Notes under the pieces: generated by a model
Seen by the model: the letters and a program-made list of their open reading frames with translations, nothing else
Told to the model about the DNA's origin: nothing
Databases searched by the model: none
In this document: in pieces, positions 1-5,952 of the stretch
How positions within the stretch are numbered: the first letter of the stretch is position 1
How the letters are laid out: each line of letters begins with the position of its first letter
Program-made: the position numbers and the translations under genes
Assembly: GCA_002401365.1 (NCBI GenBank)
Contig: NVSW01000044.1
Span: 1 to 5,952, forward strand
Direction: 5' to 3'
Length of the DNA: 5,952 nucleotides
DNA from: Piscirickettsiaceae bacterium
GTDB taxonomy: Bacteria > Pseudomonadota > Gammaproteobacteria > Methylococcales > Cycloclasticaceae

Positions 1-523
1 CGGCTTCTTCTAATATTTTTTTGCTGGGTTCTAGCTCGAGGTAATGGCCATAACGTTGTCCACTCCAGCTTTCCCCATTACCGCGGGGGTTAGAGGTGAA
101 TAAAATACCATCGGTACGTAAACTTTGGTAAAGTTTTTTTAAAACATCCAATAGCTCAGTAAAAGGCACATGGAATAGGGTTGCATTAGCGAAAATTCCA
201 TCAAAATGATCGGCAGGTAAATCCATAGTGACAAAGGTTTGGTTGATGGTGGGGCAACCGCTGTATTCAGTAGCCATGTTGCAAAATTCTCTAGAGCCAT
301 CTAAGCCTGTAGGGTTATGTCCTAATGATTTAAAGTAATGCAAGTCGCGCCCGGGTCCACAACCTAAATCAAGAATATTTAATGCTTTATCGTTAGGTAA
401 CGCAGCCAAAAATGCTTGTGTGTTTTGTGAAACATCGTGGTCTTTTGTACCAGTCCAAAAAGCCTTAGCATTGTTTTCGTAATGCCCAATAGTTAAGGAC
501 TCTTTTTTCTCATAATCTTTCAT
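1..523 (-). CDS. Class I SAM-dependent methyltransferase (C-terminus beyond window)
   Basis: This gene encodes the first 174 residues of a Rossmann-fold methyltransferase; the rest lies off the left edge. The SAM-binding glycine-rich motif I, LDLGCGPGRD, is at residues 51-60. The acidic residue ending strand 2 (D75, in GLDGS) should bind the ribose hydroxyls, and D101 fits the adenine-proximal position. FDGIFANATLFHVP at 107-120 matches the motif III strand and the following loop, and LRTDGILFTSNPRG (135-148) is the next strand. This is the Methyltransf_11/25 type of small-molecule or protein methylase. The N-terminal HYENNAKAFWTGTKDHDVSQN segment (14-34) looks like a conserved lid seen in uncharacterised proteobacterial members. 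The substrate is unknown. The ATG at 521-523 is chosen because a stop codon lies two codons upstream and no other start occurs before motif I. It has no recognisable Shine-Dalgarno sequence. It is transcribed divergently from uvrD. Fold assignment is firm; function is open. Confidence 0.88.
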   Translation of the reverse strand, partial: MKDYEKKESLTIGHYENNAKAFWTGTKDHDVSQNTQAFLAALPNDKALNILDLGCGPGRDLHYFKSLGHNPTGLDGSREFCNMATEYSGCPTINQTFVTMDLPADHFDGIFANATLFHVPFTELLDVLKKLYQSLRTDGILFTSNPRGNGESWSGQRYGHYLELEPSKKILEEA

Positions 524-533
524 TTGTTAATTT

Positions 534-561
534 ATGTTATACAACTGAATAAGAATGTCAA
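534..561 (-). promoter_or_regulatory. Candidate sigma-70 promoter for the methyltransferase gene
   Basis: Read on the minus strand, a perfect -35 box TTGACA lies at 556-561. Two -10 candidates follow: TATAAC at 536-541 (5 of 6 bases, but a short 14-base spacer) and TAACAT at 534-539 (4 of 6, 16-base spacer). Transcription would start within about 10 bases of the ATG at 523, giving a nearly leaderless mRNA. That agrees with the absence of a Shine-Dalgarno sequence there. The spacing compromise makes this tentative. No equally good plus-strand promoter for uvrD was found in the same 79-base gap. Confidence 0.35.
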
Positions 562-602
562 ACGGGCAAGCTTAGCGGGGCGATAACCGGTAAAATAAAA
601 TA

Positions 603-2768
603 ATGGATATTACACATATTTTAGATGGTTTGAATGATGCACAGCGAGATGCAGTGAGTGCACCAGAGAAGGCAGCACTTATCCTTGCGGGAGCAGGGAG
701 TGGGAAAACACGGGTGTTGGTTCACCGCATTGCGTGGTTAATGCAAGTTGAGGGAATTTCACCGTTTGGTATTTTAGCGGTAACGTTTACCAACAAAGCG
801 GCTGGCGAGATGCGAGAACGGGTACAGGCGATGCTGAAAACGCCTGTTGGGGGCATGTGGATAGGTACATTCCATGGCATAGCGCATCGTCTACTTAGAA
901 TGCACGCGCAGGAACTGGGGCTCCCTGATGCCTTTCAAGTGCTGGACTCGGATGATCAATTCCGCATGATTAAGCGGCTGTTAAAAGCGATGAATGTGGA
1001 CGATTCTCGCTGGCCACCCCGTCAGGTGCAATGGTTTATTAATGCACAAAAAGATGAGGGCAAAAGAGCAGCTCATATTGCACCTTCAGGCGATCATTTT
1101 GAGCAAAAAATGGTGGAAATTTATGCCGAATATGAGCGAGCGTGCCAGCGTTCAGGGTTGGTGGATTTTGCTGAATTACTATTGCGGGCACACGAGTTAT
1201 TACGTGATAACGATGACGTAAGAGCGCATTACCAACAACGGTTTAAACATGTGCTGGTGGATGAGTTTCAAGATACCAATACGATCCAATATGCATGGTT
1301 GCGTTTGCTGACTCAGGAGGCTGAAAATTTATATGTGGTAGGGGATGATGACCAGTCTATTTATGGTTGGCGTGGTGCAAAAATTGAAAATATTCACCGT
1401 TTCCAAAAAGACTATAGCGACCATAAGGTCGTACGCTTAGAGCAAAATTACCGTTCCACCGGTACGATATTAAAAGCTGCAAATGCGGTCATTGTTAACA
1501 ATGATAGCCGCATGGGGAAAGAGCTATGGACGGACGGTGAGGATGGAGAATTAATTTCTTTATACTCTGGTTATAACGATCAAGATGAAGCGCGTTTTGT
1601 GGTTGATAGAATTAATGATTGGATAACAAATGGTCACGCGCGCGCAGAAGCGGCCATTTTGTATCGCTCCAATGCGCAGTCGCGGTTATTTGAAGAATAT
1701 TTAATGGCAGCAGGCATTCCTTACAGGGTGTACGGCGGTCACCGGTTCTTCGAGCGGATGGAAATTAAGAATGCGCTCGCGTATATGCAATTAGCAACGC
1801 ACCATGAAAATGATGCGGCCTTTGAACGAATTGTTAATACGCCAACGCGTGGTTTAGGGACACGCACCTTAGATATTATTCGTGAGCAAGCTCGGGCGCA
1901 AAATATAAGTCTTTGGCAGGCGGCAAACAAACTGTGCCAGAGTGTTGAGCTCAGCGGTCGAGCGCTCAACGCGTTAAGCGGCTTTATGGCATTGATTCGC
2001 CAGCTTGTCGATGATATGCAATCGATGACGTTACATGAGAAGGTGGAGCAGGTGATTGCTCGTTCTGGTCTTATTGAGCACCATCGAAAAGAAAAAGGCG
2101 AAAAAGGTGAAGCTCGGGTGGAAAACTTAGAGGAGCTTAGCAATGCGGCACGGCAATTTTCTTATGAAGCGGATGTTGATGATGGCTTAGGTGAGTTAGA
2201 TTCCTTTTTAGCACACGCAGCATTAGAAGCTGGCGATGCACAGGGTGATAAGTTTGAAGACTGCGTGCAATTAATGACCTTGCATTCAGCTAAAGGGCTA
2301 GAATTTCCGTTGGTATTTTTAACGGGTATGGAGGAAGGGCTATTTCCAAGTCATCGCTCGGTAGATGACATCAGCAAGCTGGAAGAGGAACGCCGCTTAG
2401 CATATGTAGGTATAACTCGCGCGATGCAACAGTTATACATCACGTATGCTGAGTCACGCCGTTTACATGGGCAAGAAAGTTACCCCATGCCTTCACGGTT
2501 TATTCGAGAAATCCCAGCGGAGTTGATGCAAGAGGTGCGCTTAGGTGCGCGTGTTTCGCGACCAGTTGCAAGTAATTATAACGTCAGCCTTAAAGAAGAG
2601 TCTTCTAGCGGTCTAAGATTGGGGCAGCGTGTTTTGCATGCCAAGTTTGGAGAAGGCGTGGTGCTTAACCATGAAGGCAGCGGAGCACAAGCGAGGGTAC
2701 AGGTTAATTTTACATCGGCTGGTAGTAAGTGGTTGATGTTAGCCTATGCTAAATTAGAAGCTATTTAA
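603..2768 (+). CDS. uvrD: DNA helicase II UvrD, superfamily 1A 3'-5' helicase
   Basis: UvrD is an ATP-driven 3'-5' DNA helicase. It displaces the incised oligonucleotide in nucleotide excision repair, unwinds nicked DNA in MutHLS mismatch repair, strips RecA filaments and can pull back stalled RNA polymerase. All SF1A motifs are visible in its 721 residues: Q-motif Q14, Walker A GAGSGKT (30-36), Ia TFTNKAAGEM (61-70), Ib GTFHGIAHRLLR (88-99), Walker B VDEFQD (219-224), III VGDDDQSIYGWRGA (246-259), IV LEQNYRST (279-286), V LMTLHSAKGLEFP (557-569) and VI EEERRLAYVGITRA (594-607). The 2B-domain signature VNTPTRGLG is at 411-419. Residues 670-703 form the C-terminal Tudor-like segment (GLRLGQRVLHAKFGEG) that contacts RNA polymerase in E. 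coli. The length is nearly that of E. coli UvrD (720 aa, from memory), and the N-terminus MDITHILDGLN matches that protein's start, which fixes this ATG although the leader before it is A-rich with no clear Shine-Dalgarno sequence. UvrD rather than Rep is favoured by end-to-end resemblance, including the C-terminal domain. No LexA box is evident upstream. Confidence 0.98.
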   Translation: MDITHILDGLNDAQRDAVSAPEKAALILAGAGSGKTRVLVHRIAWLMQVEGISPFGILAVTFTNKAAGEMRERVQAMLKTPVGGMWIGTFHGIAHRLLRMHAQELGLPDAFQVLDSDDQFRMIKRLLKAMNVDDSRWPPRQVQWFINAQKDEGKRAAHIAPSGDHFEQKMVEIYAEYERACQRSGLVDFAELLLRAHELLRDNDDVRAHYQQRFKHVLVDEFQDTNTIQYAWLRLLTQEAENLYVVGDDDQSIYGWRGAKIENIHRFQKDYSDHKVVRLEQNYRSTGTILKAANAVIVNNDSRMGKELWTDGEDGELISLYSGYNDQDEARFVVDRINDWITNGHARAEAAILYRSNAQSRLFEEYLMAAGIPYRVYGGHRFFERMEIKNALAYMQLATHHENDAAFERIVNTPTRGLGTRTLDIIREQARAQNISLWQAANKLCQSVELSGRALNALSGFMALIRQLVDDMQSMTLHEKVEQVIARSGLIEHHRKEKGEKGEARVENLEELSNAARQFSYEADVDDGLGELDSFLAHAALEAGDAQGDKFEDCVQLMTLHSAKGLEFPLVFLTGMEEGLFPSHRSVDDISKLEEERRLAYVGITRAMQQLYITYAESRRLHGQESYPMPSRFIREIPAELMQEVRLGARVSRPVASNYNVSLKEESSSGLRLGQRVLHAKFGEGVVLNHEGSGAQARVQVNFTSAGSKWLMLAYAKLEAI

Positions 2769-2893
2769 AAGCTCTATATTAAGTGAGTAATATACAAAAT
2801 GAGTTGGGCGCTGTTACAGATGTAATGGTTAATATTGGCTATTTTTCCTACGTACAAAGTGATTTGTGGCGTTGGTAAAGCCGAATGATTGAT

Positions 2894-2921
2894 TTAAGAT
2901 GTTTGTAAGGGGTGTTATAAG
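2894..2921 (+). promoter_or_regulatory. Candidate extended -10 promoter for the MBL-fold gene
   Basis: The sequence TGTTATAAG at 2913-2921 fits the extended -10 form TGn-TATAAT with one mismatch. A 4-of-6 match to the -35 box, TTAAGA, lies 16 bases upstream at 2894-2899. The start of transcription would be near 2928, about 20 bases before the ATG at 2948 and just upstream of the ribosome-binding site at 2937. This suggests the gene is transcribed separately from uvrD. It is judged by eye only. Confidence 0.42.
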
Positions 2922-2936
2922 AAAAAAACATTAATC

Positions 2937-2945
2937 GGAAGGTGG
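2937..2945 (+). promoter_or_regulatory. Ribosome-binding site deciding the MBL-fold gene start
   Basis: GGAAGGTGG contains GGAAGG (2937-2942) and the overlapping AAGGTGG (2939-2945), both good anti-Shine-Dalgarno matches. It lies 5 bases before the ATG at 2948 and 5 to 8 bases before the adjacent ATG at 2951. The in-frame GTG at 2942 falls inside the site itself, so it is unlikely to be the start codon. Confidence 0.6.
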
Positions 2946-2947
2946 GC

Positions 2948-3889
2948 ATGATGGGGAAAAAATTATGTGTTGGGTTGCTGTTGTTGAGTTTTTGTTCAGT
3001 GGGTTTTTGTGCAAAAAATGCGTCTAGTTCTTTGTTGTACAGCCTGCCAATACAAGTGACAAAGAATGTCTGGTCTGCAATAGGCGCAACTGCACCACCT
3101 ACTTACGAAAACTCAGGGCATAACAATAATCTAACATTCATCATAACGTCGGCAGGGGTTGTTGTCGTAAACGCGGGTGATAATTATTTATTAGCAAAAG
3201 CTCTACATCAAGAAATTAAAGCACTTACCAATCAGCCGGTTAAATATGTGGTATTGGAAAATGGCCAAGGCCATGCTGCATTGGGCTCCAATTATTGGCA
3301 ACAGCAAGGCGTTCCCGTTATTGCCCATATTGAAACAAAACAAGAATTGGAGTCGCATGGCTATGATATTTTAGATCGTATGCGTCGCGGCCGAAAAGAA
3401 AAATCTAAGGGTACGGAATTAGCGCTGCCAGACGAAACGTTTGCGGATAAAAAAGTCATTCAGCTCGGCGAGGAGCGAATTGAGCTATTGCACCTTGGGC
3501 CATCGCATAGTCCAGGTGATATTGTGGTGTGGTTGCCAAACCAGTCACTCGTGATTGCTGGCGATATGGCTTTCCATAAACGCTTGTTACCGGTAATGGA
3601 GCATACCGATACCGCGGCGTGGCTGGAGACGTGGGAGACGTTTGCAAACTTGGATGCAAAAATAGTCATTCCTGGGCACGGCGGGCCGACTAATATGCAA
3701 GAAGTGACAACGTATACACACGATTATTTAGTTTATATGCGAGAGCAAATTAACAAAATACTGGAAAATGATGGAACATTGCATGAGGCTACCAAAATAG
3801 ATCAGTCAGCCTATGAGCATTTGGATGTGTTTGATGAGTTGGGGTTAAGAAACGCCAGCACAATGTTTCGACAAATGGAATTTGAATGA
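2948..3889 (+). CDS. Exported metallo-beta-lactamase-fold protein with altered first metal motif
   Basis: This is a 313-residue predicted secreted or periplasmic protein of the metallo-beta-lactamase fold. Residues 1-22 form a signal peptide: MMGKK followed by the hydrophobic stretch LCVGLLLLSFCSVGFCA. No proper lipobox precedes either cysteine. The fold is shown by the strands FIITSAGVVVVNAGDN (64-79), where the family has a strand-turn-Asp pattern, by GPSHSPGD (184-191, His187), VIAGD (202-206, Asp206) and the terminal VIPGHGGP (240-247, His244). Layout and length resemble the SoxH-like or quinoprotein-relay MBL hydrolases of proteobacteria. The usual HxHxDH motif is replaced by ENGQGH (104-109), so only its last histidine remains. 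Metal binding, if kept, must be altered, perhaps a single site using His109, His187, Asp206 and His244. The substrate is unknown. The start was chosen at 2948 from the ribosome-binding site; ATG 2951 is equally possible and GTG 2942 less so. It ends 5 bases from the convergent exporter gene, leaving no room for a separate terminator. The fold is confident; enzymatic activity is not. Confidence 0.85.
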   Translation: MMGKKLCVGLLLLSFCSVGFCAKNASSSLLYSLPIQVTKNVWSAIGATAPPTYENSGHNNNLTFIITSAGVVVVNAGDNYLLAKALHQEIKALTNQPVKYVVLENGQGHAALGSNYWQQQGVPVIAHIETKQELESHGYDILDRMRRGRKEKSKGTELALPDETFADKKVIQLGEERIELLHLGPSHSPGDIVVWLPNQSLVIAGDMAFHKRLLPVMEHTDTAAWLETWETFANLDAKIVIPGHGGPTNMQEVTTYTHDYLVYMREQINKILENDGTLHEATKIDQSAYEHLDVFDELGLRNASTMFRQMEFE

Positions 3890-3894
3890 ATGAC

Positions 3895-4497
3895 CTAAGA
3901 CATTAAAAGGTTAATCGCTAACAGAAAAAACACCCCAGCCGCTATTTTATTCAGTGACAATTGGATACGAGGTGAGCGCTCTAATCGTTTTTGTAATTTT
4001 CCACCAGCATAAGCAATGCCGCTGAATACCAGTAATGCGATGGTAGCGAATATGCTACCTAAAATAACGACGTCAGAAATATAAGAATTTGTATTCGTGG
4101 GTATAAATTGCGGTAAAAATGCAATGAAAAATAATGATACTTTTGGGTTCGTGCTACACATAATAATGCCACGCTTATAATAAGCAGAGCCAGTTAATGG
4201 TGGTGAATGCTTTACGGTACTAGGTTCATCGGTAAGGGTTATGTATGCAAGGTAGGTGAGATAACTTGCGCCAAAAACTTTTAAAGCGGTTAACGCCCAA
4301 GTTGCTTGGAAAACCACAGCGACTCCCAAAGCAACCATTGTTATATGAATGGCTAAGCCGGTACATAACCCAAGGGTGATTAATATACCTGCTTTTTTAC
4401 CGTACAGTGCAGACTGAGTGAGGACAAATAGGTTATCAGGCCCTGGCGATATGGCCAACAATAGGGATGCAACTATAAAAATAGTTAATGAATCCAT
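3895..4497 (-). CDS. LysE/RhtB-family amino acid exporter
   Basis: This is an inner-membrane efflux protein of the LysE superfamily, whose members export amino acids or their derivatives such as lysine, homoserine, threonine or cysteine. At 200 residues it has the family's usual size. Six hydrophobic segments are visible, at about 4-24, 38-62, 67-88, 111-133, 142-165 and 182-198. Signatures present are SPGPDNLFV (17-25) at the end of the first helix, GLCTGLAIH (43-51), GASYLTYLAY (76-85) and NPKVSLFFIAFLPQF (117-131), the most diagnostic. The frame stays open to a TTG at 4554, which would add 19 polar residues (QPVLQNELAKNHEFSATF). The ATG at 4495-4497 is preferred because it places the N-terminus directly before the first helix, as in relatives. 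Neither start has a good Shine-Dalgarno sequence. It lies 72 bases downstream of yehS on the same strand and may be co-transcribed. Substrate specificity cannot be read from the sequence. Confidence 0.93.
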   Translation of the reverse strand: MDSLTIFIVASLLLAISPGPDNLFVLTQSALYGKKAGILITLGLCTGLAIHITMVALGVAVVFQATWALTALKVFGASYLTYLAYITLTDEPSTVKHSPPLTGSAYYKRGIIMCSTNPKVSLFFIAFLPQFIPTNTNSYISDVVILGSIFATIALLVFSGIAYAGGKLQKRLERSPRIQLSLNKIAAGVFFLLAINLLMS

Positions 4498-4569
4498 GAA
4501 GGTGGCCGAGAACTCATGGTTTTTGGCTAATTCGTTTTGCAGTACCGGTTGCAATTAGAATGTAAGTGT

Positions 4570-5037
4570 TTAATCTGTTGATGGGCGATATTTGCGTTGT
4601 ATGCCTTGTAAAAAATTACGTAATATTTGGTCTTTACACGCACGAAAGTGCTTGTGGTCGCTGCGGCGAAAGAACGCACTCAGCTCATGTTTGCTGATGG
4701 TTATATCAGCTAAATTTAAAATGGCGAGGACGTCATCGTTTTTTAAATCAAGTGCAATTTTTAATTTACGAAAGATGATATTGTTGTTTAGCTTTTTCTC
4801 TGGTTCGGGTGTAGGGCCGTCTTGTTTGCCTCTATTATTAACGATTAGACCATTTAAAAAGGTGGCAAGCTGTTTATCACCACAGCCAACATAACCTTCG
4901 TCATCATCTTTTTTTAGCCAATTTTGAAGCTCATCGCGAGAGACATCAAGCCCTGCTAGTTTGAATAATTCAATCACTTTTGGGTCGCTAAAATCGAACG
5001 TGTAGCGAAGACGGCGTAAAACATCATTATTTGTCAC
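4570..5037 (-). CDS. yehS: YehS family protein (DUF1456), internally duplicated
   Basis: This is a 155-residue soluble protein resembling E. coli YehS (about 156 aa, from memory) along its whole length. Its role is unknown. It consists of two copies of an approximately 63-residue helical unit, at residues 3-65 and 84-146. The copies are joined by a charged linker with the family-typical PEPEKKLNNN (77-86). Matching positions include NNDVLRRLRYTF with NNNIIFRKLKIAL at the start of each unit, WLKKDDDEGYVGC with FFRRSDHKHFRAC in the middle, and FLNGLI with FLQGI at the end. Each copy has an aligned cysteine (C52 and C134) followed at +2 by an aspartate. No signal peptide or membrane segment is present. 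The start is a GTG at 5035-5037. It gives an N-terminus (MTNND) matching YehS (MLSND), with a weak AGGA about 10 bases upstream. The gene lies 50 bases downstream of the aldo/keto reductase and 72 bases upstream of the exporter on the same strand. Confidence 0.93.
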   Translation of the reverse strand: MTNNDVLRRLRYTFDFSDPKVIELFKLAGLDVSRDELQNWLKKDDDEGYVGCGDKQLATFLNGLIVNNRGKQDGPTPEPEKKLNNNIIFRKLKIALDLKNDDVLAILNLADITISKHELSAFFRRSDHKHFRACKDQILRNFLQGIQRKYRPSTD

Positions 5038-5074
5038 TAAAAAATTCCTAAAAGTTGCATCTATTACTAGAGTT

Positions 5075-5080
5075 ATTATA
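5075..5080 (-). promoter_or_regulatory. yehS: Consensus -10 element upstream of yehS
   Basis: A perfect TATAAT reads on the minus strand, 37 bases before the GTG start of yehS. It could let yehS and the exporter be transcribed independently of the aldo/keto reductase gene. No convincing -35 box lies 16-18 bases upstream (CCAATG, CCCAAT and ACCCAA are poor), and there is no TGn extension. The region is AT-rich, so a chance match is quite possible. Confidence 0.25.
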
Positions 5081-5087
5081 AAGGCTT

Positions 5088-5952
5088 TTAAAAAGCCATT
5101 GGGTAAAGTCGTCTAATCGTTTTAATACCGTCTAAAACATCTTGCGATAGTGTTATATCAATGGATGCAATATTACTTTTTAATTGCTCCATTGTTGTTG
5201 CACCGATCAGGTTCGAGGTAATAAATGGCTGTTGGTTAACAAATGCTAGCGCCATTTGGCATACATCTAGCTGGTGTTGTTTTGCTAATGTTATATAGGC
5301 TTCAATAGCCGCATCAGTTTGGGGGTTAATGCGATGGTCGATACGGGTGTCAATCTCTAAGCGTGTTCCCTTAGGCATTGCACCATTAAGATACTTTCCG
5401 CTGATTAAACCACGTGTCAGAGGTGACCAAGCTAACAGACCACAATCTTCATGCAGGGAAATTTCACTTAGGTCAGGCTCAAAATGACGAGCTAATAAAG
5501 AATATTCGTTTTGAATAGATGCCATACGTGGGAGAGTATGTTTTTCGGATAGCTCAAGCCATTTTGATGTGCCCCAGGCCGTTTCGTTAGACAGGCCAAT
5601 GTAGCGAATCTTTCCTTCTTGGATAAGTTGTTGAAGGGTTTCTAGTACGTCAATAAAATTATCTTCGACTGCTTGTTTGTCAAAACTGGGGGCATAGTCC
5701 CAAATTTGACCAAAATGATACGAGCCGCGATTTGGCCAGTGTAGTTGGTACAGGTCGATATAGTCGGTTTTAAGCCGAGTCAGGCTGCCTTCAATGGCAA
5801 GTAGGATATTTTTTTTATCGATACTACTTTTACCGTCTCGTATCCACGGCAGTGCTGGACCAGCAATTTTTGTGGCAAGAATAACCTTGTCACGGTTTTT
5901 GCGTGCAGCAAACCAATTGCCAATAATGGCTTCAGTTTTGCCGTAGGTTTCT
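5088..5952 (-). CDS. tas: Tas-like NADP(H)-dependent aldo/keto reductase (N-terminus beyond window)
   Basis: The visible part is 287 residues plus the stop; the first roughly 60 residues lie off the right edge. The frame runs open from the window edge, so the internal ATG at 5523-5525 is not the start. Tas-family enzymes are cytosolic TIM-barrel reductases that use NADPH on carbonyl compounds. E. coli tas was found by its ability to complement a tyrosine auxotrophy; its physiological substrate is not settled. Two members of the catalytic Asp-Tyr-Lys-His tetrad are visible: Lys in ATKIAG (visible residue 28) and His in LYQLHWP (71). The Asp and Tyr would lie outside the window. Other marks are GKIRYIGLSNETAWG (113-127), SPLTRGLISGKYLNG (176-190) and the cofactor-phosphate-binding IGATTMEQLKSNI (249-261). 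These closely match E. coli Tas, which is 346 aa (from memory). It is the first visible gene of the minus-strand run. The family call is firm and the tas name likely. Confidence 0.92.
   Translation of the reverse strand, partial: ETYGKTEAIIGNWFAARKNRDKVILATKIAGPALPWIRDGKSSIDKKNILLAIEGSLTRLKTDYIDLYQLHWPNRGSYHFGQIWDYAPSFDKQAVEDNFIDVLETLQQLIQEGKIRYIGLSNETAWGTSKWLELSEKHTLPRMASIQNEYSLLARHFEPDLSEISLHEDCGLLAWSPLTRGLISGKYLNGAMPKGTRLEIDTRIDHRINPQTDAAIEAYITLAKQHQLDVCQMALAFVNQQPFITSNLIGATTMEQLKSNIASIDITLSQDVLDGIKTIRRLYPMAF

Noticed and set aside
994..1221. 75-codon plus-strand open frame inside uvrD
   Set aside because: It lies entirely within uvrD in another frame, its product shows no recognisable motif and it has no ribosome-binding context. 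The enclosing helicase motifs show which frame is real.
1944..1970. 7-base inverted repeat GTTGAGC/GCTCAAC with a 13-base spacer inside uvrD
   Set aside because: It is within well-conserved coding sequence and short enough to be chance. No second copy was noticed elsewhere in the window.
1739..2143. 134-codon minus-strand open frame opposite uvrD
   Set aside because: It is antisense to the 2B-domain region of uvrD and rich in Ser, Arg and Cys, as expected of an antisense shadow. No family resemblance is seen.
2755..2776. Hairpin overlapping the uvrD stop codon, considered as a terminator
   Set aside because: The AGCT/AGCT stem extends to about 7 pairs only with a bulge, and the following TATTAAGTG is not a T-run, so an intrinsic terminator is not supported.
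2783..2878. 31-codon open frame starting GTG just after uvrD
   Set aside because: It has no Shine-Dalgarno sequence and no recognisable motif, and is short enough to occur by chance in an AT-rich gap.
3456..3669. Two overlapping minus-strand frames of 67 and 69 codons
   Set aside because: Both are antisense to the MBL-fold gene over its conserved GPSHSPGD and IAGD region, and neither resembles a known protein.
4592..4894. 100-codon plus-strand open frame opposite yehS
   Set aside because: It is antisense to the conserved YehS repeats. Its composition (many Ser, Leu, Cys) is a by-product of the opposite strand.
1..5952. Possibility of a defence, mobile or other undescribed multi-gene system
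   Set aside because: UvrD is the housekeeping form with full-length collinearity to E. coli UvrD, not a UvrD-like nuclease fusion. The neighbours are common chromosomal genes, and no integrase, transposase, repeat array or nuclease is present.

Overview
The window reads as ordinary chromosomal DNA from a gammaproteobacterium. The main evidence is a full-length DNA helicase II (UvrD) that, from memory of the family, is collinear with the E. coli protein from first to last residue. Close relatives of E. coli YehS and Tas support this. The moderate, somewhat AT-rich composition and the gene mix would fit a free-living aquatic or marine lineage, but the genus cannot be fixed from the sequence. 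There are no mobile elements, CRISPR arrays, tRNAs, rRNAs or phage genes.

Layout. Positions 1-523 (minus strand) hold the N-terminal 174 residues of a class I SAM-dependent methyltransferase whose C-terminus lies outside the window. A 79-base divergent gap separates it from uvrD (603-2768, plus). After a 179-base gap with a plausible extended -10 promoter comes an exported metallo-beta-lactamase-fold protein (2948-3889, plus). It converges with a minus-strand group, only 5 bases separating the two stop codons. In transcription order that group is a Tas-like aldo/keto reductase (5088 to beyond 5952, N-terminus cut by the window edge), a YehS/DUF1456 protein (4570-5037) and a LysE/RhtB-family exporter (3895-4497). 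Gaps of 50 and 72 bases between them allow co-transcription, although a TATAAT element upstream of yehS may add an internal promoter.

Function. UvrD serves nucleotide excision repair, mismatch repair and removal of stalled RNA polymerase or recombinase filaments. Tas, YehS and the exporter share no evident pathway, so the minus-strand cluster is better seen as neighbours than as a system. The least ordinary gene is the metallo-beta-lactamase-fold protein. Its canonical HxHxDH metal motif is replaced by ENGQGH, while the downstream His, Asp and His ligand positions look intact. No convincing multi-gene novel system is visible.
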